Assembly (NCBI GenBank): GCA_015655115.1
Contig: JAATFQ010000011.1
Location: 1 to 32,628 of the forward strand
DNA from: Sphingobacteriales bacterium
GTDB lineage: Bacteria > Bacteroidota > Bacteroidia > Sphingobacteriales > Sphingobacteriaceae
DNA: 32,628 nt
Direction of reading: 5' to 3'
Shown piece after piece: positions 25,980-32,628 of the stretch. Positions within the stretch are counted from its first letter, which is position 1, and every line of letters starts with the position of its first letter. The notes under the pieces were generated by a model. It was given only the letters and a program-made list of their open reading frames with translations. It had not been told where the DNA came from and ran no database searches. The translations under genes and the position numbers were made by a program.

Positions 25980-26924
25980 ATGAAGAAAGATTCAATACAC
26001 ATCAAATATCTCATGACCAACGATAGGGATATTCAGTGGGGATTAACCGTCAATTCAGTCGGCTTTCAGCATATAGAACCCGGGGAGGTATATCCACCCA
26101 AAAATCATCCTGCACGATATTTATTTAAAGCTGATAAAGGACGTGTATTGAACGAGTATCAAACGCTCTACATCACCAGGGGACAAGGGAGCTTTATTTC
26201 AGAAAATACCGAAGACCGTGCTATTTCAGAAGGGGATATGTTCCTTCTCTTTCCGGGAGAATGGCATTCCTATAAACCTGATATTTCAACAGGATGGGAT
26301 GAATACTGGATAGGGTTCAATGGCAACAATATGGATAAACGTATTCTTTCTAATTTTTTCAGTAAAGAGCAGCCTATACTAAATGTAGGTATAAAAAACG
26401 AGCTTGTTAATATGTACATGCATGCCATAGCTGTTGCCCAGCAACAGACTACAGGATTTCAGCAGCTGTTAGCAGGGATAGTCGACTATTTGCTGGGCTC
26501 AGCATATACTGCAGATAAATCGTCGTCTTTTGAAGAAATGAGAGTGATCAAGCAGATCAATAAGTCTAAAGTAATTATGCTGGAGAACCTCAATACCAAT
26601 ATATGTCCTGAACAGATTGCAGATGACCTTAATATGAGTTATTCCTGGTTTAGGAAACTATTTAAGCAATATACTGGTTTCTCGCCTATGCAATATATGT
26701 TTGAAATGAAGATCCAGAAAAGTAAAGAATTGTTGACTGATACTGATCTGTCTAATATTGAAATAGCCTACCAACTCGGTTTTGACAACCCAAATTACTT
26801 CTGCACTATATTTAAAAAGAGAACGAACGTTACCCCAATGAAATACAGAGCAATGACGCAAGGGAAAAATCTGGTCATTGCAAATAAAAACAAGTTGAGA
26901 GCTCCACTGGCACTTGTTGTATAA
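25980..26924 (+). CDS. AraC-family regulator, probable rhamnose operon activator
   Basis: 314 residues from the ATG at 25980 (MKKDSIHIKYL); the frame extends to 25902, but that adds an unlikely leader. The N-terminal half is a cupin sugar-sensing domain (YQTLYITRGQGSFISEN, ISEGDMFLLFPGEWHSYKP, GWDEYWIGFNG), the pattern of arabinose- and rhamnose-type AraC proteins. The C-terminal part has ICPEQIADDLNMSYSWFRKLFKQYTG and SNIEIAYQLGFDNPNYFCTIFKKRTNVTPMKYR. It lies directly upstream of, and in the same direction as, the rhamnulokinase-isomerase operon. In Bacteroides thetaiotaomicron an AraC-type protein (RhaR) activates the rhamnose operon, so the same role is likely here. Confidence 0.9.
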   Translation: MKKDSIHIKYLMTNDRDIQWGLTVNSVGFQHIEPGEVYPPKNHPARYLFKADKGRVLNEYQTLYITRGQGSFISENTEDRAISEGDMFLLFPGEWHSYKPDISTGWDEYWIGFNGNNMDKRILSNFFSKEQPILNVGIKNELVNMYMHAIAVAQQQTTGFQQLLAGIVDYLLGSAYTADKSSSFEEMRVIKQINKSKVIMLENLNTNICPEQIADDLNMSYSWFRKLFKQYTGFSPMQYMFEMKIQKSKELLTDTDLSNIEIAYQLGFDNPNYFCTIFKKRTNVTPMKYRAMTQGKNLVIANKNKLRAPLALVV

Positions 26925-27093
26925 AATCATAAATTATAGTAATATATCATTTACAATAATTAATGTGTTGAAGTCCAGTTTGTTGAAAATTTCCTCAAAT
27001 GCTTTTATTAGTATCATAAAGTAGAGTTATTGTGCCAAATATGTAACTATTAATAATTTCACGACTGCTAAGTTTGTTTCAAATTAATCTAGC
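26925..27093 (+). promoter_or_regulatory. Leader of the rhamnose operon
   Basis: A 169-bp AT-rich gap. TAAGTTTG at 27069-27076 matches the -7 consensus but lies only 17 bp before the ATG, and no -33 TTTG is found 19-21 bp upstream. GTTGAA is repeated 15 bp apart at 26967-26972 and 26982-26987; this could be part of a regulator site, but the support is weak. No terminator follows the upstream AraC gene, so readthrough into the operon is possible. Confidence 0.25.
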
Positions 27094-28608
27094 ATGTCTT
27101 TATCAGCACATACGCATCATTTTTTTGCAATGGATTTAGGAGCGACCAGTGGCCGTACCATCTTAGGAACCATAAGCGAAGGAAAACTGGAGTTAAAGGA
27201 GTTGACACGATTCCCGAATAAAATTATCCGTGTACATGATAAATATTACTGGGATATATATGCGCTGTTTGAAGCATTGAAAGATGGGCTTAAGGCAACC
27301 GCTGCGCTAAATGTAAAAGTTGACGCGATAGGAATAGACACCTGGGGTGTCGATTTTGTGTACCTGGGTGAAGATGGTACCATACTAGGTCAACCCCGTT
27401 CGTATAGGGACCCATATACCAACGGAATGCCTGAAGAGTATTTTAAACTCCTGTCTAAGAAAGAAGTATACGATCTCACAGGAATACAAATCATGAATTT
27501 CAATAGCCTGTTCCAGTTGTTTGCAGCTAAGCAGGAGAACTTCTCTCCATTGAGTATTGCAACAGATATACTTTTCATTCCGGATGCCTTGTCGTACATG
27601 TTAACGGGCAACAAAGTATGTGAATATACCATTGCCTCTACATCTCAGCTATTAAATCCGAGAACTCAAAATTTTGAGCCTAAATTGTTTGAAGCGATGG
27701 GGATAAGTCCATCTATTGTACAGCCAATCGTGATGCCGGGCGAAATAGTCGGCTATGTATTGGACAGTGTTGCTAAAGAATGCGGAATAGCTCCAATACC
27801 TGTCATTGCCGTTGCGGGACATGATACGGGAGCGGCCGTTGCAGCAGTCCCTGCCGAAAATGAAAACTTTGCCTACCTGAGTTCAGGTACATGGTCGCTA
27901 ATGGGCATTGAGGTAAAAGATCCGATCATAACGGCAGAATCATATGAGATGAACTTCACCAATGAGGGAGGGGTAGACGGTACCACACGGTTCCTGAAAA
28001 ATATAACAGGAATGTGGCTGCTCGAACAATGCCGGAAAGGATGGAAGGCCGATGGTAAATCCTATAACTATTCGGAGATCGTAGAAATGTGCAATTCTGT
28101 AGACTGTTTCCAGTCCTTAATTGATCCTGATGATGCTTGCTTCGCTAACCCCGAAAGCATGTCAGCCGCAATAGCTTGTTATTGCGAAAGAACAAATCAA
28201 AAAGTGCCTTTAACTGATGCCGAATATATCAGGTGTATCCTCGAAAGCCTGGCGCTTAAATATAAACATGTGCTCAATGGCCTGCAAAAAATGGCCCCAT
28301 TCTCTATTGAAAAGCTGCATGTAATTGGCGGTGGTTCGCAAAATAAATTGCTGAACCAGATGACAGCCAATGCAATCGGAATGCCAGTACTTGCAGGTCC
28401 GGGAGAGGCTACAGCCATAGGCAATATTATGATACAGGCTAAAGGGCTTGGACTGGTAAATTCATTGCAGGAGATCCGCAATGTTATTACCAACAGTATA
28501 AGCCTTGAAACATTTTATCCTGAAGACACAGCCCTTTGGGATAAAGTGTACGACAAATTCCTGTCATTAATATCCGCAAAACAACCAGCTGAAATTGACC
28601 AATTATAA
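27094..28608 (+). CDS. rhaB: Rhamnulokinase (FGGY family)
   Basis: 504 residues. It phosphorylates L-rhamnulose to L-rhamnulose-1-phosphate with ATP in the cytosol. FGGY hallmarks: MDLGATSGRTILG at 13-25, GIDTWGVDFVYL, a catalytic base at D244 in VAGHDTGAAVAAVP, YLSSGTWSLMGIE, and the C-terminal nucleotide-binding HVIGGGSQNKLLNQMTANA followed by GPGEATAIGNIM. Length and motifs fit rhamnulokinase better than xylulose or glycerol kinase. It is the first gene of the operon; the isomerase follows after 12 bp. In Bacteroides the same gene is called rhaK. Confidence 0.95.
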   Translation: MSLSAHTHHFFAMDLGATSGRTILGTISEGKLELKELTRFPNKIIRVHDKYYWDIYALFEALKDGLKATAALNVKVDAIGIDTWGVDFVYLGEDGTILGQPRSYRDPYTNGMPEEYFKLLSKKEVYDLTGIQIMNFNSLFQLFAAKQENFSPLSIATDILFIPDALSYMLTGNKVCEYTIASTSQLLNPRTQNFEPKLFEAMGISPSIVQPIVMPGEIVGYVLDSVAKECGIAPIPVIAVAGHDTGAAVAAVPAENENFAYLSSGTWSLMGIEVKDPIITAESYEMNFTNEGGVDGTTRFLKNITGMWLLEQCRKGWKADGKSYNYSEIVEMCNSVDCFQSLIDPDDACFANPESMSAAIACYCERTNQKVPLTDAEYIRCILESLALKYKHVLNGLQKMAPFSIEKLHVIGGGSQNKLLNQMTANAIGMPVLAGPGEATAIGNIMIQAKGLGLVNSLQEIRNVITNSISLETFYPEDTALWDKVYDKFLSLISAKQPAEIDQL

Positions 28609-28620
28609 AATATACTTATT

Positions 28621-29880
28621 ATGAACAAGAGCGAATTAGTGCAAAAATCTTACGATATAGCGAAAGAACGCTATGCTGCCATTGGCGTTGACGTAGAAGC
28701 CACATTGGAAAAACTGCAAAAGGTGCAGGTATCTATTCATTGCTGGCAGGCAGATGACGTTACTGGCTTTGAAAATCTTAAAAATATGGGCGGCGGCGGG
28801 ATCCAGGCTACTGGAAACTATCCCGGAAAGGCGCGCAATATAGACGAACTACGTTCGGATATAGAAAAAGTACAGACATTAGTTGGTGGTGACCACCGTT
28901 TGAACCTGCATGCAATATATGGCGACTTTGGCAACAAGGTTGTGGATCGTAATGAGGTGGAACCGTCTCATTTTACTGGCTGGATGCAATGGGCTAAAGA
29001 AAAGAACCTGATGCTGGACTTTAACTCTACTTCTTTTGGACACCCTAAAAGTGGTGATTTAACCCTGGCAAATCCCGATAAATCTATCCGTGACTTCTGG
29101 ATTGATCATACAAAACGTTGCCGTGCTATCTCTGAAGAAATGGGTAAATTCCAAAATGACCCTTGTATTATGAACCTGTGGGTACATGATGGTTCTAAAG
29201 ACCTTACAGTGAACCGCTATCTGTACCGCTCTTTACTGGAAAAATCGCTGGATGAAATCTATGCGCAGGAATACAAGAATATGAAGGACTGTATAGAGTC
29301 CAAGTTATTCGGTATCGCTCTTGAAAGTTATACAGTTGGCTCACATGATTTTTACCTGGGATATGGAGCTAAAAAACAAAAGATGGTTACGCTGGATATG
29401 GGCCATTTTCATTTAACAGAAAGTGTGGCCGACAAGATTTCGTCGCTACTGCTCTTCACTCCGGAAATCATGTTACATGTTAGCCGTGCTGTACGCTGGG
29501 ATTCTGACCATGTTGTGCTCTTAAATGATGAGATCACAGAATTAGCTAAAGAAATCATCCGCGCTGATGCTTTAAGTAAAGTACATATCGGACTAGACTT
29601 CTTCGATGCTTCTATCAACCGTATCGGTGCCTATGCAATTGGTATCCGTTCTACACAGAAAGCATTTCTGCAAGGATTGCTGGAGCCAATTGCGAAACTT
29701 CGTGAATACGAAGCTAATGGCCAGTATTTTGAAAGACTGGCTCTGCTGGAAGAAACTAAAGGTTTGCCATGGAATGCAGTCTGGGATTACTTCTGTCTGA
29801 AAAATAATATCGCTGTAGGTGAAGATTATATTACAGAAGTACAACAGTATGAAAAAGACGTTACCTCTAAAAGAAATTAA
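28621..29880 (+). CDS. rhaA: L-rhamnose isomerase
   Basis: 419 residues, the same length as the E. coli enzyme. It interconverts L-rhamnose and L-rhamnulose, the first intracellular step. Visible family motifs: VSIHCWQADDVTGFE near residue 40, GGGIQATGNYPGKARN, and the metal-binding barrel segments ALESYTVGSHDFY (Glu), LDMGHFHLTE (Asp), LHVSRAVRWDSDHVV (His/Asp) and GLDFFDASINRIGA. Note that the isomerase is called rhaI in Bacteroides, where rhaA is used for the aldolase. Both neighbours are in the pathway, and fucO starts 2 bp after its stop. Confidence 0.96.
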   Translation: MNKSELVQKSYDIAKERYAAIGVDVEATLEKLQKVQVSIHCWQADDVTGFENLKNMGGGGIQATGNYPGKARNIDELRSDIEKVQTLVGGDHRLNLHAIYGDFGNKVVDRNEVEPSHFTGWMQWAKEKNLMLDFNSTSFGHPKSGDLTLANPDKSIRDFWIDHTKRCRAISEEMGKFQNDPCIMNLWVHDGSKDLTVNRYLYRSLLEKSLDEIYAQEYKNMKDCIESKLFGIALESYTVGSHDFYLGYGAKKQKMVTLDMGHFHLTESVADKISSLLLFTPEIMLHVSRAVRWDSDHVVLLNDEITELAKEIIRADALSKVHIGLDFFDASINRIGAYAIGIRSTQKAFLQGLLEPIAKLREYEANGQYFERLALLEETKGLPWNAVWDYFCLKNNIAVGEDYITEVQQYEKDVTSKRN

Positions 29881-29882
29881 AA

Positions 29883-31043
29883 ATGGCTAACCGCATAATA
29901 CTTAACGAAACGTCCTATCATGGGGCAGGTTCACGCGCTGAGATTGTTAATGAAGTAAAAAGACGTGACTTCAAAAAAGCTTTTTTTGTAACAGATAAAG
30001 ATCTGATTAAATTCGGCGTTGCTGAGCAGATAGAAAAAGTACTCAATTCTGGTGCTATCCCATATGAAATATTTAGCGAGCTAAAAGCTAATCCGACAGT
30101 AAAAAATGTACAGGACGGGGTAGATGCTTATAGAAAATCCGGAGCTGATTTCATTCTTGCCTTAGGCGGAGGATCTGCTATCGATACCGCAAAGGGGATC
30201 GGTATTGTTGTCGCAAATCCAGAATTTTATGATATCGTATCACTGGAAGGTGTTGCCGATACCAAAAACAAATCTATTCCTGTGATTGCCTTGCCTACAA
30301 CAGCAGGGACTGCAGCAGAAGTGACCATAAATTATGTGATCACGGATGAGAAATTAAAGAAAAAGATGGTTTGTGTTGACCCTAATGATATTCCTATTGT
30401 TGCTATTGTCGATCCTGAGCTAATGTATTCTATGCCCAAAGGATTGACTGCAGCTACAGGAATGGATGCGCTTACACATGCTATCGAATCATTCATCACA
30501 CCGGGAGGCTGGGACATGTCGAACATGTTCTCCCTAAAATCTATGGAACTGATCCATCAATTCTTAAAGAAAGCTGTTGATGAGCCCACCAATAAAGATG
30601 CCCGTGAAGGAATGGCCTCGGCTCAATATATTGCCGGAATGGGATTCTCTAATGTCGGATTAGGTATCGTACACTCAATGGCACATCCATTGGGCGCATT
30701 TTATGATACCCCTCACGGTGTAGCTAATGCTTTATTGCTGCCATATGTATTGGAATATAATGCCGAATCGCCTGCTGGCCCTAAGTTTAAGGAAATAGCA
30801 AAAGCATTAGGCGTAAAAGCGACAGAATCGATGAGTGTTGAAGAAGGGGTTAAAGCAGCTATTGATGCTGTGAAAGCACTCTCTGTAAGTGTCAATATTC
30901 CTCAGCAATTACGCGAGATCGGAGTAAAAGAAGAGGATATCCCGGATCTGGCAGTTGCTGCTTTTAATGATGTTTGTACAGGAGGAAATCCGCGTCCAAC
31001 TTCGATAGCGGATATTGAGGTTCTTTACAGGAAGGCATTTTAA
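29883..31043 (+). CDS. fucO: Lactaldehyde reductase (iron-dependent alcohol dehydrogenase)
   Basis: 386 residues. It reduces L-lactaldehyde, the second product of the aldolase, to L-1,2-propanediol with NADH. This is a type III iron-dependent alcohol dehydrogenase: NAD-binding GGGSAIDTAKG at about 95-105, and the metal ligands D195 and H199 (GMDALTHAIES), H264 and H278 (GIVHSMAHPLGAFYDTPHG). These sit within one residue of the E. coli FucO ligands. The gene starts 2 bp after the isomerase stop and ends 3 bp before rhaT, so translation is probably coupled. Having a reductase rather than a dehydrogenase in the operon suggests a fermentative or redox-balancing fate for lactaldehyde. Confidence 0.94.
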   Translation: MANRIILNETSYHGAGSRAEIVNEVKRRDFKKAFFVTDKDLIKFGVAEQIEKVLNSGAIPYEIFSELKANPTVKNVQDGVDAYRKSGADFILALGGGSAIDTAKGIGIVVANPEFYDIVSLEGVADTKNKSIPVIALPTTAGTAAEVTINYVITDEKLKKKMVCVDPNDIPIVAIVDPELMYSMPKGLTAATGMDALTHAIESFITPGGWDMSNMFSLKSMELIHQFLKKAVDEPTNKDAREGMASAQYIAGMGFSNVGLGIVHSMAHPLGAFYDTPHGVANALLLPYVLEYNAESPAGPKFKEIAKALGVKATESMSVEEGVKAAIDAVKALSVSVNIPQQLREIGVKEEDIPDLAVAAFNDVCTGGNPRPTSIADIEVLYRKAF

Positions 31044-31046
31044 GCG

Positions 31047-32081
31047 ATGAATACAATTATTGGATTAATTATAATCTTAATAGGAAGTATTGGTCAGTCA
31101 AGTTCTTATGTGTCAATAAATAAAGTAAAGAACTGGTCCTGGGAATGCTTTTGGCTGATGCAGGGTGTATTTGCCTGGTTAGTGTTCCCTCTTATGGGGG
31201 CACTGATTGCCTTGCCTTCCGGCGTTTCTCTTTACGATGTATGGTCATCTGCCGGTGATGGTGCCTGGAAAGCTATCGCCTTTGGTGCGCTTTATGGTAT
31301 CGGGGGACTGACTTTCGGTTTGAGCATGCGTTTTCTGGGGATTGCTTTAGGGCAGTCACTTGCCCTGGGTACATGCTCTGCCTTTGGTACGTTGATTCCG
31401 GCTATACTGAAAGGACAAGACTTGTTTACTGGTGATGGACTTCTTCTGCTTATTGGAGTATCTATTGCCATTGCTGGTATCGCTGTCATCGGCTATGCCG
31501 GGGCTTTGAAATCGCAGAACATGTCTGACGAAGAAAAGAAAAAAGCAGTTAAGGATTTTGCACTGAAAAAAGGTATACTCATCGCGCTGTTAGCAGGGAT
31601 AATGAGTGCCTGCTTCAATCTTGGACTGGAAGCAGGAGCACCTATTAAAATGCGATTATTGGAATTGGGTGCCAGCAGTCTGATGGCACTTAACCCTGTC
31701 ATAATGCTTGTTACAATAGGCGGGTTTATTACAAATGCATGTTATTGCCTATTCCAGAACTATAAGAATAAGACGTTTAAAGATTATACGTCTATTTCAG
31801 GTTCAAATTTAGTTAATAATTTGTTGTTCTGTGCTTTAGCCGGAGTACTGTGGTATTCTCAATTTTTCGGATTAGGTATTGGGCAAAGTTTCTTTGAACC
31901 AGGCAGTGTGATGATGGCATTTTCGTGGAGTATCCTCATGTCCCTCAATGTATTGTGCAGTAATATGTGGGGAGTTATACTGAAGGAATGGAAAGGCTCA
32001 GGACAGAAGACAATAACGGTGCTTATTACCGGGCTGTTAATCCTGATTGTCTCTATTGTATTGCCCCAGGTGTTGAAATAA
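31047..32081 (+). CDS. rhaT: L-rhamnose-proton symporter
   Basis: 344 residues, the same length as E. coli RhaT, with about ten predicted membrane helices. Characteristic stretches are IIILIGSIGQSSSYVSINKV at the start, WSWECFWLMQGVFAWLVFP, GGLTFGLSMRFLGIALGQSL, LAGIMSACFNLGLEAGAPI and LLFCALAGVLWYSQFFGLG. It imports L-rhamnose across the inner membrane with a proton. It starts 3 bp after fucO. In Bacteroides the permease is named rhaP. A SusC-type outer-membrane partner for rhamnose is not seen in the operon; simple sugars may enter by porins, or a rhamnoside-degrading locus may lie elsewhere. Confidence 0.95.
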   Translation: MNTIIGLIIILIGSIGQSSSYVSINKVKNWSWECFWLMQGVFAWLVFPLMGALIALPSGVSLYDVWSSAGDGAWKAIAFGALYGIGGLTFGLSMRFLGIALGQSLALGTCSAFGTLIPAILKGQDLFTGDGLLLLIGVSIAIAGIAVIGYAGALKSQNMSDEEKKKAVKDFALKKGILIALLAGIMSACFNLGLEAGAPIKMRLLELGASSLMALNPVIMLVTIGGFITNACYCLFQNYKNKTFKDYTSISGSNLVNNLLFCALAGVLWYSQFFGLGIGQSFFEPGSVMMAFSWSILMSLNVLCSNMWGVILKEWKGSGQKTITVLITGLLILIVSIVLPQVLK

Positions 32082-32110
32082 AGCAGAATTAAAATATTAA
32101 ATATCAAAAA

Positions 32111-32628
32111 ATGAAATCAATATTAGAAAATCGCCCGGAACTGGCTAAAAGGATAAATGAGGTTGCTGAAGTAGCAGGTTATCTTTGGCAAAAAGGCTGG
32201 GCTGAGCGCAATGGAGGAAATATCACCATCAATATCACAGAAGTGGTAGACGATGAAATCAGAAATATGAAACCTATAAGTGAAGTAATGCACATCGGCA
32301 AAGTGCTTCCATACCTTAAAGGCTGCTATTTCTTTTGTAAAGGAACAAATAAACGGATGCGCGACCTTGCCCGCTGGCCGATGGAGAATGGTGCTGTGAT
32401 CCGTATCCTGGACGACTGTGAAAGCTATGTAATTATTGCTGACAACCCGGTATTTCCGACGTCTGAATTACCTTCACATATGTCTATGCATAATTACCAG
32501 ATAGAGATTGGTTCTGGCTTTAAAGCAGCATTGCATACGCATCCTATTGAGCTGGTAGCAATGAGCCATAATCCGGCTTTCTTAATTAAGGATGAGCTTA
32601 CTTATTTATTATGGAGCATGATCCCTGA
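32111..32628 (+). CDS. rhaD: Rhamnulose-1-phosphate aldolase, 3'-truncated by the window
   Basis: 172 codons are visible from the ATG at 32111; the frame is open to the window end (the final TGA is out of frame). The protein begins MKSILENRPELAKRINEVAE and shows the class II aldolase pattern: GWAERNGGNITIN at 29-41, the catalytic glutamate E119 in TSELPSH, and zinc ligands H142 and H144 in ALHTHPIEL. E. coli RhaD has E117, H141 and H143. It cleaves L-rhamnulose-1-phosphate to dihydroxyacetone phosphate and L-lactaldehyde. The third zinc histidine lies beyond the window. The gene follows rhaT by 29 bp and closes the pathway. Confidence 0.95.
   Translation, partial: MKSILENRPELAKRINEVAEVAGYLWQKGWAERNGGNITINITEVVDDEIRNMKPISEVMHIGKVLPYLKGCYFFCKGTNKRMRDLARWPMENGAVIRILDDCESYVIIADNPVFPTSELPSHMSMHNYQIEIGSGFKAALHTHPIELVAMSHNPAFLIKDELTYLLWSMIP

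Noticed and set aside
26967..26987. GTTGAA repeat 15 bp apart as a rhamnose regulator site
   Set aside because: The spacing is not a whole number of helical turns, and the match does not extend beyond six bases.
27069..27076. TAAGTTTG as the proven rhamnose operon promoter
   Set aside because: It matches the -7 consensus but lies too near the ATG and has no -33 partner at the usual distance, so it was kept only as a weak note.
32626..32628. Apparent TGA at the window end as the rhaD stop
   Set aside because: It is out of frame; the last complete codons read SMIP followed by GA, so the gene simply continues beyond the window.
1..32628. tRNA, rRNA, CRISPR arrays, insertion sequences or prophage genes
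   Set aside because: I looked for spaced direct repeats, transposase or integrase motifs and tRNA-like cloverleafs and found none; a dedicated search (tRNAscan, ISfinder) would be needed to be certain.

Overview
The window looks like a chromosomal segment of a Bacteroidota bacterium of the Sphingobacteriaceae type (Pedobacter- or Mucilaginibacter-like). The signs are SusC/SusD outer-membrane pairs, a one-protein hybrid two-component system, AT-rich leaders with little Shine-Dalgarno signal, and a rhamnose operon in the kinase-isomerase-reductase-transporter-aldolase order. The genus is inference; no rRNA or tRNA gene is present to settle it.

Region 1 (1-2379, + strand): the 3' part of a SusD-like lipoprotein gene that starts before the window, followed by a secreted TlpA/thioredoxin-like protein. 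Region 2 (2655-14636): a compact polysaccharide utilization locus. A hybrid sensor/AraC regulator (10656-14636, +) diverges from a susC-susD-GH31 operon on the - strand. The GH31 alpha-glycosidase gene carries one in-frame TAA at 4164-4166. The stop lies ten codons before the catalytic nucleophile, so neither half-protein would have both catalytic residues. The frame is otherwise intact over 863 codons.

Region 3 (14662-25610): a mosaic of small regulator-plus-effector modules. They are a Crp/Fnr regulator divergent from an HdeD-like membrane protein; an SDR with an AraC regulator; a PhzF-like isomerase; an HxlR regulator divergent from another SDR; an AraC regulator divergent from an MFS exporter and an NAD-dependent epimerase; and an AraC regulator followed by a third SDR. 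Several intergenic gaps hold convincing operator-like repeats. The best is a pair of near-identical 16-bp half-sites exactly 21 bp apart just before the last SDR. Hairpin terminators close several units.

Region 4 (25980-32628, +): an AraC regulator followed by a rhamnose catabolic operon: rhamnulokinase, L-rhamnose isomerase, lactaldehyde reductase (fucO), rhamnose-proton symporter (rhaT) and rhamnulose-1-phosphate aldolase (rhaD, cut by the window end). Together they import L-rhamnose, isomerize it, phosphorylate it, cleave it to dihydroxyacetone phosphate and L-lactaldehyde, and reduce the lactaldehyde to propanediol.

I saw no phage, insertion sequence, CRISPR array, tRNA or rRNA. I found no evidence of a wholly new multi-gene system. 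The items most worth following are the nonsense codon in GH31 and the candidate operators.
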